This document shows positions 17,939 to 25,147 of a stretch of 44,509 nt of DNA, piece after piece. This DNA is from an uncultured Lachnospiraceae bacterium. Lineage in GTDB: Bacteria; Bacillota; Clostridia; Lachnospirales; Lachnospiraceae. The DNA lies in NCBI GenBank assembly GCA_910588405.1, contig CAJUPT010000021.1, positions 1-44,509 on the forward strand, in the 5' to 3' direction. How positions within the stretch are numbered: position 1 is the stretch's first letter; each line of letters begins with the position of its first letter. The notes beneath the pieces were generated by a model. The model ran no database searches. It was not told where the DNA came from and saw only the letters and a program-made list of their open reading frames with translations. Made by a program: the position numbers and the translations under genes.

Positions 17939-18460
17939 CTAAACTTTCGTAATAAATTCAGCTTTCGAAAACGTCTGTTCCGGCTTTATCATCATCCGCA
18001 GAAAATCCTCTTTTGAAAAATCAGAAAGCCGGAAGACTTCCTCTGGCCGCATTCCTAACTGCTTTCCAATTTCCTTTACAGTTTTCCCCTCATCTATCAA
18101 CTCTTTTACAATCGCTTTCATCGGTTCCAGCAAATGCGTTCCTCTTGCCCTGTTATGAGTGACAGTCCCATAAATATTCCCGGCTTTATCTTCATGCCTC
18201 ACGGTAACAACCGGAATCTTCCCTTCCAGCATGGAGCATAAAGGTTCTTCCCCCGCAACCGTCCAACGGTGAAAACCGTCGATGATCGTCATGTCTGGCC
18301 TCACTACGATAGGAAGGGTCCAGCCATTGGTCAGTATAGACTGTTTCAATAACTCAAGGTTCTGCCGTGATACCCGGTTGGGATTGTAATCATTAGGCTT
18401 TACCTGATTTCGATCTACCCACCTCAAAGTAGAAAGCGGATTCGTCAGTTTAATTTCCAT
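17939..18460 (-). CDS. ParB/IbrB-like nuclease-fold protein
   Basis: The 173-residue product has a ParB/sulfiredoxin-type N-terminal domain: VKPNDYNPNRVS, a central PIVVRPDMTIIDGFHRW (the GxHR box) and VTHNRARGTHL. A short HTH-like tail (KTVKEIGKQLGMRPEEVFRLS) follows. In IbrA/IbrB-type pairs such a protein is encoded next to a PAPS-reductase-like protein, as here (11-bp overlap with the upstream gene). The function of these pairs is not established. The ATG follows GGAGG by 9 nt. Confidence 0.8.
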   Translation of the reverse strand: MEIKLTNPLSTLRWVDRNQVKPNDYNPNRVSRQNLELLKQSILTNGWTLPIVVRPDMTIIDGFHRWTVAGEEPLCSMLEGKIPVVTVRHEDKAGNIYGTVTHNRARGTHLLEPMKAIVKELIDEGKTVKEIGKQLGMRPEEVFRLSDFSKEDFLRMMIKPEQTFSKAEFITKV

Positions 18461-19601
18461 TCATCTGGTCCTCCTTTTTCTTAGCCTCAGTGATATATCT
18501 TCCATATATCCTCTGATATAACGCCCTAAAAGAACGCAGCTTCGGATCGCCAGATATAAGCCCCTCATAAATTGCCCTGCAATCCTGATTGTTAACGATA
18601 GCCGACACGTTCATAAAAAATTTACGATACTTTACGGCAACATGCCGTTTATTCTTCGTATCAAAATTTCCATCCATATCAGAAAACAGTTCCAAGAGGG
18701 CCGCTTTATAATCTTTCTCCTTCATCCCGCTTTCATTGCGCTTTCTGGCCGCAGTATTTCTTCCGAACATTTCACTGTCCCAATACAGGGCGGCAAGATA
18801 AGCGTTCGGCTCACGCCGGATGATTCGATCCATCAAATCAGGATAATACTCATTCATTTTCACAAGGCTTCTGGCTGTGTCAACAGAAAAAAACTGCGAC
18901 ACCCTTAGCTGCCTTTTACTCGCCCCCGCTTGCCATAAAAACACGTATATTTCTGGAATATCCACCTTTTCCCTCAATAGATACAGCCACACGTCGTTAT
19001 CCTTCCAGTCATATATGGGAAAAAACTGCCGCCGTCTGGTCATCGTGTTTCCGGCACGGCTCGTGGAAGCAATATTCTGTAAGCGCTGCACCGACTCGGC
19101 CGTCCGGATTCCGACCATCGTCAGGCCATCTGCGCATATCCTGGGGAGAAAATCCTGATATGCGTCGAGCCTGGGTCTCAGCCGTGAATGGGACCGGATC
19201 GCAAACGTCGGGGGCTGCCGCACCCAGACGTCCTTTTTATACTGGTCCCAGCAAATAAAAGTCTCATCATTGGACAACTCGTTAAAACAATTGTAATGTT
19301 TCACTTCCAAGCAGAACCATTCAAACTTTACGCCCGCCAACATAAACTTTTTTCGCCACTCTTTCACCTTTTCTTCCATACAGGAAAAAATGGCTTCCTC
19401 ATCAATAAACTGCACGGTCAGCTGCGCAGGATTAATCTCTCCGGACTGAATCAGCCCTATCACCAGCTGGGCCAGGCATAAGCTGTCTTTCCCACCACTA
19501 AATGACATATACACCGGCAAACCATTCCGAAACACATTTCTAATCCGGATTTTTGCCGCCTCCACCACGTCGATGCTGGCCATGCATCTCTTTATAGACA
19601 T
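18450..19601 (-). CDS. PAPS reductase-family (IbrA-like) protein
   Basis: The 383-residue product has the PP-loop SFSGGKDS near residue 35, which binds a nucleotide alpha-phosphate in adenylyl-transfer or sulfur chemistry. It also has FIDEEAIF near 70, WVRQPPTFAIRSHSRLRP and the later TRRRQFFPIYDWKDNDVWLY segment of the IbrA/PAPS-reductase family. No C-terminal catalytic ECG(I/L)H of true reductases is visible, so sulfate assimilation is unlikely. It is coupled to ParB-like genes on both sides (10-11 bp overlaps). Relation to DndC-like DNA-sulfur enzymes is possible but unproven. Confidence 0.82.
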   Translation of the reverse strand: MSIKRCMASIDVVEAAKIRIRNVFRNGLPVYMSFSGGKDSLCLAQLVIGLIQSGEINPAQLTVQFIDEEAIFSCMEEKVKEWRKKFMLAGVKFEWFCLEVKHYNCFNELSNDETFICWDQYKKDVWVRQPPTFAIRSHSRLRPRLDAYQDFLPRICADGLTMVGIRTAESVQRLQNIASTSRAGNTMTRRRQFFPIYDWKDNDVWLYLLREKVDIPEIYVFLWQAGASKRQLRVSQFFSVDTARSLVKMNEYYPDLMDRIIRREPNAYLAALYWDSEMFGRNTAARKRNESGMKEKDYKAALLELFSDMDGNFDTKNKRHVAVKYRKFFMNVSAIVNNQDCRAIYEGLISGDPKLRSFRALYQRIYGRYITEAKKKEDQMNGN

Positions 19602-20233
19602 ATCTTTTCTCCGCAGCCAGGACAGATAACAAACGTTCCGGTTTCACCAGCAAACGTTCCGGTTTCACCAGTATCCGTCCGACCCGTCATAATTTCAGGT
19701 TCCTGCCGTATCTGCATTTCTGGCATTTGTACCATTTCCGGCCTCTGCACCTGCCGCTCTTTCCTCCCGGCGCTGTCCCTGATACTTTGTATCCCCTCAT
19801 CATCCAGAATCCCGTATTCCGATATTTTTTTCGTGACGTCCTCCGCCTCGGAGACCATCTGCTTTAGAATTTCCTCATCAAAGCCGGGAATGTCCAGATC
19901 TCCATGTAAGCCTTCCAGAAAACAGTTCAGTACGTCCAGATTCTCAACACCCAGACTGAAAATTTTATTATCCGCTATCATCAGCTTCTTTTTCTGGTTT
20001 TCAGTCAGATTATCATATCGGTACACGTCCGCAGTCTCTTTCCCCATCATGACCAGCGTGTCATATAATCCGTTCCCGGCCAATATGACGTTGTTCTCAT
20101 CCACCACGATTGGACGAATCTGTCCAAACATGGCTACGCTCCGCCGGAACTCTTTTAATTGCTGTTCCGTGTGTATCCTGACGTTTTTTTCTGGCTTGAC
20201 AAGCTCATCCAGTTTCATGGTAAGCACTTTCAT
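19592..20233 (-). CDS. ParB-like N-terminal domain protein with zinc-ribbon tail
   Basis: The product of ~213 residues has a ParB-N core: LVKPEKNVRIHTEQQLKEF, then a QIRPIVVDENNVILAGNG box and TADVYRYDNLTENQKKKLMI. An acidic helical region follows. The C-terminus carries a CPGCGEKIC zinc-binding motif after a 7-residue tandem repeat. I start at the ATG at 20233, 9 nt after AGGAGG. This site can pair with a CTCCTCC tract just upstream. Similar proteins accompany phage methylases and terminases; a DNA-modification or packaging-specificity role is inferred only. Confidence 0.75.
   Translation of the reverse strand: MKVLTMKLDELVKPEKNVRIHTEQQLKEFRRSVAMFGQIRPIVVDENNVILAGNGLYDTLVMMGKETADVYRYDNLTENQKKKLMIADNKIFSLGVENLDVLNCFLEGLHGDLDIPGFDEEILKQMVSEAEDVTKKISEYGILDDEGIQSIRDSAGRKERQVQRPEMVQMPEMQIRQEPEIMTGRTDTGETGTFAGETGTFVICPGCGEKICL
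19630..19671 (-). repeat. 21-bp perfect tandem duplication
   Basis: The 21-bp unit caaacgttccggtttcacca(g) is repeated twice without change and adds seven residues (GETGTF-type) in frame just before the CPGCG motif of the ParB-like protein. It is recent, since the copies are identical. Confidence 0.9.
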
Positions 20234-20300
20234 CCACATAGTCCTCCTGATCCATATTTGGAGGAGCCGTGTACTCAATGAATTTACTATCTGATGCCAT
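20205..20300 (-). CDS. Short leader ORF overlapping the ParB-like gene start
   Basis: A 31-codon frame starts at an ATG at 20300 and ends 26 nt inside the ParB-like gene in another frame. Its translation would run through the hairpin that covers that gene's ribosome site. The frame extends upstream without a stop into the symporter gene, so it could equally be the remnant C-terminus of a lost gene. Its own ribosome site is poor. Protein-level evidence is absent. Confidence 0.35.
   Translation of the reverse strand: MASDSKFIEYTAPPNMDQEDYVDESAYHETG
20234..20272 (-). promoter_or_regulatory. Shine-Dalgarno-sequestering hairpin before ParB-like gene
   Basis: On the minus strand TCCTCC and the ribosome site GGAGGA are complementary, with a ~12-nt loop containing ATATGGATC. 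The ATG at 20233 follows. Closed, the hairpin would hide the ribosome site. Confidence 0.5.
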
Positions 20301-20329
20301 CTGCAAATGGCGCCACCCGTTTCTGCATT

Positions 20330-21697
20330 CTACTTTCTGCTGACGGCCAACGATACAAGGCCGGACAATAACATAGTCATCAAGCTTCCAATCGTTTTAT
20401 ACATAGTGATATTCATGATATTCCCATACGCAAATACCGGAAAGCCCACAACCATAGGAATAACAATCCCCGCAACAACCCCTTCTGGCTTCAGACGCAC
20501 TCCTTTCAGAGTCAGGATCGTAGGCAGCAGCGTTGATGCGCGTAATGTCCCATACATCAAAAACAAGTGCGTAACCGTAAGTCCCGGAATATTCGCAACC
20601 AGAATCCCCAGAACCAACAGCCATATCATGGAAAACTTTGTCTTTCCCATTGTCACTTCTTTAAAAATGTCCGTCGTGAGGGAGGATGCCGCACAGAGGT
20701 TGCTGTCAACTGTGGACAACAGCCCTGATACTACCATAAAAAGAAACGGGATTGTTGCCCACGATGGAAGCAGCTCTCTGATCAGTTCAAAACTGACCAT
20801 ACCAGTATCCGCAGCCATATATCCCATTCCGGCACCAACAAACCCAAGGAGCCCTATGAACAATGGAACGATGCCAAACAATATTGCCCCAGTGAAGAAT
20901 GCCTGGCCAATTCTGTCCTTTCTGACACAAAAAGCTCTTTGCCAAAAACACTGATCTCCAAACGGCCCTGATAGCAGCCCTACCGTAGTCGGAAGGCCAA
21001 AACCCAGGAATATCTCCCATCCTCCGGCCGAAAACAGTGCGCCCGCATCCCCTGCGGCCCCTCCCAGGCCCGTAGCCAGCGTTTCCAGCCCTCCGCCATT
21101 TTTTATACCGGCAGCCACAAAAAACAGGCTTACGGCCAAAATAAACACCATCTGGACGGCGTCTGTCAGCACCGAAGCCTTTATGCCGGAAAACTGGGAG
21201 TAGGAAAACGCTATGGCCGCCATAACAATTGTCATCACCGTAAACGGAACCCCGGTAAGCATACTCAGGATCCTGCCGCCTGCCAGCAGCTGCACACCCG
21301 TAGATAACACGGATAAAGCTCCCAGCTGGAACAGATAAATATTCCTGACTGATGCCGAACCATATTTTTCATACATATAACCTGACAGGGTAATCCCCTC
21401 CGGCATTTCCCGCCTGATCTTCTTCGCAAAAGGAATAAACAGGATCAGGCACAGCACATTCGGCGCCAGAAACCAGAAAAGCCCTGCAAAGCCTTTCGTA
21501 TAGGCGGCCTCCGCCGACGTGAACAGGGCGGGCGCCCATATCCATGTGGCCGCTATGCTCAATGCCGACATAACCCATCCTATATTCCTGCCGCCGGTAC
21601 AAAACCCCGCAACACTGCTTTCTTTTTTCGTAAACAGCATAGTTGACAACAGCATCAGCGCCGCATAGGCCAATAAAACAAAAACCGCATGATTCAT
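20330..21697 (-). CDS. Sodium:solute symporter (SSS family)
   Basis: The product of ~455 residues has about 12-13 membrane helices. SSS-family motifs include the N-terminal SVAGFCTGGRNIGWV, then ALSIAATWIWAP, a Gly-rich GPFGDQCFWQRAFCVR (SSS signature-like region) and SGLLSTVDSNLCAASSL. It would couple Na+ entry to uptake of a small solute; the substrate cannot be read from sequence. The ATG at 21697 sits 2 nt after the stop of a 19-codon leader ORF and 6 nt after GGAGG. A full-length transporter in the late transcript just before terminase is unusual. Confidence 0.85.
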   Translation of the reverse strand: MNHAVFVLLAYAALMLLSTMLFTKKESSVAGFCTGGRNIGWVMSALSIAATWIWAPALFTSAEAAYTKGFAGLFWFLAPNVLCLILFIPFAKKIRREMPEGITLSGYMYEKYGSASVRNIYLFQLGALSVLSTGVQLLAGGRILSMLTGVPFTVMTIVMAAIAFSYSQFSGIKASVLTDAVQMVFILAVSLFFVAAGIKNGGGLETLATGLGGAAGDAGALFSAGGWEIFLGFGLPTTVGLLSGPFGDQCFWQRAFCVRKDRIGQAFFTGAILFGIVPLFIGLLGFVGAGMGYMAADTGMVSFELIRELLPSWATIPFLFMVVSGLLSTVDSNLCAASSLTTDIFKEVTMGKTKFSMIWLLVLGILVANIPGLTVTHLFLMYGTLRASTLLPTILTLKGVRLKPEGVVAGIVIPMVVGFPVFAYGNIMNITMYKTIGSLMTMLLSGLVSLAVSRK

Positions 21698-21737
21698 TCT
21701 CATCCTCCAATCCATTTTTCTATTCTGGAGGAGCAAC
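21698..21737 (-). promoter_or_regulatory. Shine-Dalgarno-sequestering hairpin before symporter
   Basis: TCCTCCA and TGGAGGA on the minus strand form a perfect 7-bp stem with an A-rich loop, hiding the symporter ribosome site. It is very similar to the hairpin before the ParB-like gene at 20234-20272. Confidence 0.55.
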
Positions 21738-21759
21738 GTGTTCCCGTACCTTTTCTCAT
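21700..21759 (-). CDS. Possible 19-residue leader peptide
   Basis: An ATG at 21759, 6 nt after AGGA, opens 19 codons that end at a TGA 2 nt before the symporter ATG. The frame passes through the ribosome-site hairpin, so its translation would open the hairpin and couple the two. Too short to support by composition. Confidence 0.35.
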   Translation of the reverse strand: MRKGTGTRCSSRIEKWIGG

Positions 21760-21781
21760 CCCCTTTCCTGGAAATTTTCAC

Positions 21782-21815
21782 GAAAAAGGGAAGCCTGTGC
21801 AATTACAGACTTCCC
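21782..21815 (-). terminator. Rho-independent terminator in late leader
   Basis: On the minus strand GGGAAG-t-CTGT / ACAG-g-CTTCCC (one mismatch, 6-nt loop) is followed by TTTTTCG. It lies ~25-35 nt after the predicted start of the late transcript, so it can end both the upstream gene's transcript and that of the late promoter. Confidence 0.8.
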
Positions 21816-21846
21816 TCAACGTTTGATTTAGAATTTTACGGATACT

Positions 21847-21875
21847 ATTTTCTCACATTTATAATAGGGTGTCAA
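21847..21875 (-). promoter_or_regulatory. Strong minus-strand promoter, probable late promoter
   Basis: TTGACA (21875-21870) is perfect. A 17-bp spacer ends with TGA (extended -10), then GAAAAT (21852-21847). The predicted start is near 21840, before the terminator at 21815. It is the best promoter seen ahead of the packaging and structural genes. Confidence 0.7.
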
Positions 21876-21900
21876 CCGAGACTTTTTCGAGATGGAGGTT

Positions 21901-22635
21901 TCATTGTACGTTCAAGCCATCCACTCCAAAAAACAAGGCCGTAAGCTTTTCAATCGCCATTTTTCTGTCCATATACACAGTATCCATTGACACATGCTGC
22001 TTTTTTGCCACCTCTTTCACAGACAATATGTTCTCTGCCATATACAGATCCCAAAGAACCTCATATCGTCTTTTTTCAATATACCGGTTCGCCGCTTTAT
22101 TGCAGTATGCCGCATACAGGCCGAACATGGTTTCGATATGGGAAACTATAACGGCGGTTCTGGTGGCGCTGCGCTTAATACTTTCAATAATGACTTCATT
22201 ATCGTACATCGACATCATGGATTCCAGAATGTCAAAAGCCGATTCTTCCATCTGCGTCCGACCAAACACGGAATTTTCAGCATGTTCTTTCAACATACGG
22301 TAATTCCGGAGAAGTAATTTTGTGTTCCGAAGCCTTCTGTCACTCCTGCGGCCGTTCTCGTTCTTACGCTCCTGCTGGAAGGTTTTCAGCGCCTCTTTCG
22401 CCCCGATTAAAGCCGCATTCTCATAAATTTCTTTCAACTGCTCAAAGGGAAGGGAAACCAGGACCATCCTCCTGGCCTTTCCCTCCGCCTTTTCCGTCTC
22501 CATGGCCTCATGTCCGGCGACCTCCCGGTCCACGGCCTGCGGCGTCATCCGCATTTCATCGGCAATCTGTTCCGTTCCCCATCCAGCTTTCCTTAATGCT
22601 GCAATTTTTCCGGCGTCTGTTCTCTGACCTGTCAC
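21901..22635 (-). CDS. Probable late-gene transcriptional regulator (two HTH regions)
   Basis: The product of ~244 residues has an N-terminal helix-turn-helix (IAALRKAGWGTEQIADEMRM) and a C-terminal sigma-region-4-like segment (ILSVKEVAKKQHVSMDTVYM), as in ArpU/sigma-like late regulators of Firmicute phages. The middle is helical. The GTG at 22635 follows GGAGG by 8 nt; the longer frame lacks a site. It is the last gene before the promoter-terminator leader and the late genes, which suggests activation or antitermination of that promoter. This role is inferred. Confidence 0.65.
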   Translation of the reverse strand: MTGQRTDAGKIAALRKAGWGTEQIADEMRMTPQAVDREVAGHEAMETEKAEGKARRMVLVSLPFEQLKEIYENAALIGAKEALKTFQQERKNENGRRSDRRLRNTKLLLRNYRMLKEHAENSVFGRTQMEESAFDILESMMSMYDNEVIIESIKRSATRTAVIVSHIETMFGLYAAYCNKAANRYIEKRRYEVLWDLYMAENILSVKEVAKKQHVSMDTVYMDRKMAIEKLTALFFGVDGLNVQ

Positions 22636-22659
22636 GCTTTCGCCCTCCCTACTTTTCAC

Positions 22660-22730
22660 TTTCCATTTCCCGAAAGATGTGTTATACTTAAATTGTCCGT
22701 TGGGAGGGAGGCGAAAGCCCTCTCCTTTTT
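22660..22730 (+). promoter_or_regulatory. Plus-strand promoter with immediate terminator
   Basis: Against the operon direction, TTTCCA - 17 bp ending TGT - TATACT (22683-22688) is an extended -10 promoter. About 15 nt downstream of the likely start, GGAGGGAGGC-GAAA-GCCCTCTCC (22703-22725) is followed by TTTTT, a terminator. It predicts an RNA of only ~35-40 nt, antisense to the 3' end of the upstream minus gene and to the leader of the late regulator. Confidence 0.45.
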
Positions 22731-22944
22731 ATATTTTTCCGCCCAGATAATCCTCAAAGCTTATTTGACCGACGATACCATGGTTTGCTGATCTCCTGGT
22801 AGACTGGATCACTTCCCTGCTTTTTCCCTTTTGAAAGGCACTGTCACCAATCATCATTCTTTTGCGGCAAACCGGCCCATAGCCCAGCTCTTGGCTCTTT
22901 GGATTTTTCAGGCGCCTACCGCAAATTGAACATATCATACTCAT
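22729..22944 (-). CDS. DUF6011-like small cysteine protein
   Basis: The 71-residue product has CSICGRRLKNPKSQELGYGP followed by VC near residues 5-26. The C..C.R.L..P.S...G.GPVC pattern is that of the DUF6011 family found in phages. It probably binds one zinc ion. The rest is basic, with an FEDYLGG end. Function unknown. Both sides carry plus-strand extended -10 promoters, described separately. Confidence 0.75.
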   Translation of the reverse strand: MSMICSICGRRLKNPKSQELGYGPVCRKRMMIGDSAFQKGKSREVIQSTRRSANHGIVGQISFEDYLGGKI

Positions 22945-23000
22945 TATAATTTTTTAACCTGCTACTTTCTTTTCCAGTTTTTTTATGCTATACTACATTC

Positions 23001-23200
23001 ACCGTCCATTTAGGGAGGCGGGTGCTTCGTGGAGAAGGGGATTGCGGTTAGCCCTTATTAAATTCTTTGCAACTTTAGTTATTGCGCTTTGTACACTTTG
23101 TACTGAAACGGAGGCATGTATGGCGGCAATTGATTCAACTATTGAAACCAGCATAACCACATCTCCTGTTGCTAACCGCCCTTCTCCCTAAATGGATGGT
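23001..23200 (+). ncRNA. Inverted-repeat-bounded element with own promoter (unknown class)
   Basis: Positions 23001-23017 and 23184-23200 are inverted repeats (16 of 17 match). Inner arms add 23044-23052 with 23171-23179 and 23033-23039 with 23179-23185. An extended -10 (TGCTATACT, ending 22994) on the plus strand would start RNA at about 23001, right at the outer arm, so the RNA 5' and 3' ends would pair over the GGAGAAGGGG site. Inside is a small hydrophobic frame (ALIKFFATLVIALCT) from a possible TTG. This fits a type I toxin mRNA or a structured RNA, or else a small MITE; the class is not recognised. A 46-codon minus frame with an AGGAGA site (ATG at 23147) also exists. Confidence 0.4.
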
Positions 23201-23213
23201 TTATCGTTTAAAT

Positions 23214-23654
23214 CTACTCCGTTTTCACTTCATCTTTTTCCTTCTGTTCCTTTTCTAACCCCCGTTTTGCAAATAATGTTAATCCATCCTCCCCAATGTC
23301 GCTGCTGCTCTCCCTCTTTTGCTGTTTTTTTCTGCATTTCTCCAACTGCTTTTCATAATCATATTCAATTTGTTCTGCCAGCCGACCGGCCATCTTCATA
23401 AATACGTTTCGATAATACGCCTGATACTGGATATCATCTGCTTTTATTTCATCCAGCATCTTTACATAATCATGTAACATACAAATAATCAGAACGATAT
23501 CCCCATATGAACAACTGACCACATAATCACACATCAGTCGGAGGTTGATGGCTTTCTCAATCATTACCTGCTTTTCGTTTTCTTTAATCATTTCTTTTTC
23601 GGTCTCCTGAAGGAACTGAAAGAAAAAGAACAATTGTTTTTTTCTGTTTTCCAT
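23214..23654 (-). CDS. Hypothetical helical protein
   Basis: The product of ~146 residues is mostly helical and charged, with a hydrophobic centre (YGDIVLIICMLHDYVKMLDEI) and a Lys/Glu/Gln-rich C-terminus that is likely disordered. No family recognised. The ATG at 23654 follows AAAGG by 6 nt. An ATG at 23678 overlaps the upstream gene by 10 bp and is the alternative. Context is the middle of the leftward early/middle operon. Confidence 0.55.
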   Translation of the reverse strand: MENRKKQLFFFFQFLQETEKEMIKENEKQVMIEKAINLRLMCDYVVSCSYGDIVLIICMLHDYVKMLDEIKADDIQYQAYYRNVFMKMAGRLAEQIEYDYEKQLEKCRKKQQKRESSSDIGEDGLTLFAKRGLEKEQKEKDEVKTE

Positions 23655-23668
23655 AACCATCCTTTTCA

Positions 23669-24361
23669 CTACAGCCATGCTTCCGGCGGCAGATTTTCCA
23701 AAATCATGTCCAGTTCCCGCACCTCTTTACACCCCTGATACCGGAACCCACATGATTCTTTATCAGCCCGCTCATATACTTCTTCTATTTGCCTGACCAT
23801 CTGCAGGTACCCTGTATTCTGATCCCGCAATATATCCATAGCCGCTTTCAGGCAGTCATAGCGATAACTTAAAGCAATAAACGACTGGTAGACACGGAAA
23901 CACTGCCGGGCGGCTTCCATCAATTGATCCTTTGTCATCCGTTTAAGTACTTTTTTACTTTCATCCTCTACCCATGCGTCCGCACATGACAATCCAAAAT
24001 AATCATGTTCATAGATATCATACCCAAGAAGACCGCCAAAATCTTTGCCGGCGCCTATCGCCACAAAGAATCTGTCAAAACAATCCGGAACCCATTCTTC
24101 ATTTAAGTCATTCTGCATTTGTTCACATTCGGCACTCAGATCAGCAAACATCATTTTAAATTCATATGCTTCTTCCTCATCCCCATCCATGGCATTGATC
24201 AGTGTGTCATCATCCGTATCAAAGTACCAACGGACATCTTCGCACTCCCCATGGATTTCCCACAGTTCCTCCTTAATGCTGTCCAGGTTGAGATCTCTCA
24301 CAATCGGCTTTTTATACCTGAATTGAAGGGCCTTTTTCCGTTTCGTTTCCTCCGCATTCAT
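23669..24361 (-). CDS. Hypothetical acidic phage protein
   Basis: The 230-residue product is strongly acidic in its first half (DTDDDTLINAMDGDEEEAYEF) and helical afterwards, with an FDRFFVAIGAGKDFGGLLGY stretch near residue 115. It resembles conserved Clostridia phage proteins of unknown role. No catalytic motif is visible. It lies between a zinc-ribbon gene and an orphan gene, with a 13-bp gap and a 10-bp overlap respectively. Confidence 0.6.
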   Translation of the reverse strand: MNAEETKRKKALQFRYKKPIVRDLNLDSIKEELWEIHGECEDVRWYFDTDDDTLINAMDGDEEEAYEFKMMFADLSAECEQMQNDLNEEWVPDCFDRFFVAIGAGKDFGGLLGYDIYEHDYFGLSCADAWVEDESKKVLKRMTKDQLMEAARQCFRVYQSFIALSYRYDCLKAAMDILRDQNTGYLQMVRQIEEVYERADKESCGFRYQGCKEVRELDMILENLPPEAWL

Positions 24362-24373
24362 AAATAACTCCTC

Positions 24374-24589
24374 TCAATTATGCGTAGCCTCGAAATTTTC
24401 CATCGCCCACTTATTTCCCGTCGCAGCCACCGCAATCCGTGTGCGCTCCTGGGGTGTCAATCTCCCATGCGGCAAACTATTTAACGCCTCCTTAATCCCA
24501 CATTCATCACAAATCGCTGTTTTATTATCCGTTCTGGATAAAGCCAGAAGTCTCTCAAAACTTCTGCCACATTTCGGACATTTTTTCAT
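24374..24589 (-). CDS. Small zinc-ribbon protein
   Basis: The 71-residue product has CPKCGR near residue 4 and CDECG near residue 28, a four-cysteine zinc ribbon, then an arginine-rich helix (LTPQERTRIAVAATGNKW). A clean GGAGG site precedes the ATG. A nucleic-acid-binding or adaptor role is likely for such folds; it cannot be refined. Confidence 0.65.
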   Translation of the reverse strand: MKKCPKCGRSFERLLALSRTDNKTAICDECGIKEALNSLPHGRLTPQERTRIAVAATGNKWAMENFEATHN

Positions 24590-24702
24590 ATCGCACCTCC
24601 AAAATCATCTAAAGTCATCTGAATATTAGGTTCAAAATTTATCCGCAAAATTTCTCTTTCCGTGAACACACCTGAGAATAACAAGGGGTTTTCCCTCATA
24701 GC

Positions 24703-24840
24703 TCAATTTAGCTTATGGGATTCGAACTCTACATGAAACCCTATTCTTTTCGCCAAGGCCTTCACAAATCCTTTTATCGAATTTACAATCTCTTTTTTCC
24801 TGTCTGGCTCCCAATCACTGATATTTATTACAATTCTCAT
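24703..24840 (-). CDS. Small 45-residue orphan protein
   Basis: An ATG at 24840, ~10 nt after AAGGG, opens 45 codons to a TGA. The N-terminus (MRIVINISDWEPDRKKEIVN) and a following amphipathic helix look protein-like. It overlaps the LexA-like gene by 26 bp. Unknown function. Confidence 0.5.
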   Translation of the reverse strand: MRIVINISDWEPDRKKEIVNSIKGFVKALAKRIGFHVEFESHKLN

Positions 24841-25102
24841 TTTCGGACACCCTTCTGTTGGTGCTACATGACTCCATAACTCCGTGCCTGCAAATAAAAT
24901 CCATATTTATCAATCTATACTGTGATGAATAATCGAACTTCCGGACAATAATTCCTTTGGCCTCCAATTTCTTCATATGAGTGTATATGGTCGACTTTGC
25001 TCTGCCAATGCCATTCGCAATCTCATCATAGCTTGGATAAAACTTATTTTTCTTATAATAGCTAATGATAAACTTAATTATGATATCTCTAATCCCGATC
25101 AT
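24815..25102 (-). CDS. LexA-like winged-helix DNA-binding protein
   Basis: The 95-residue product matches the LexA N-terminal DNA-binding domain: IIKFIISYYKKNKFYPSYDE, then IANGIGRAKSTIYTHMKKLE (recognition helix) and a wing strand. The LexA protease domain is absent, so it cannot self-cleave. It could regulate phage or host SOS-type promoters. It lies directly after the phage sliding clamp. The C-terminal ~20 residues are unrelated and contain a CRHG cysteine. Confidence 0.75.
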   Translation of the reverse strand: MIGIRDIIIKFIISYYKKNKFYPSYDEIANGIGRAKSTIYTHMKKLEAKGIIVRKFDYSSQYRLINMDFICRHGVMESCSTNRRVSENENCNKYQ

Positions 25103-25147
25103 CCTCTGGTCCCATCCGTTTCTTATAAACCATTATAATATGCAACA

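Noticed and set aside
22985..23191. Full 68-codon plus-strand frame from the ATG at 22985
   Set aside because: The ATG lies upstream of the predicted RNA start and has no ribosome site. Only the inner hydrophobic part is considered, within the inverted-repeat element.
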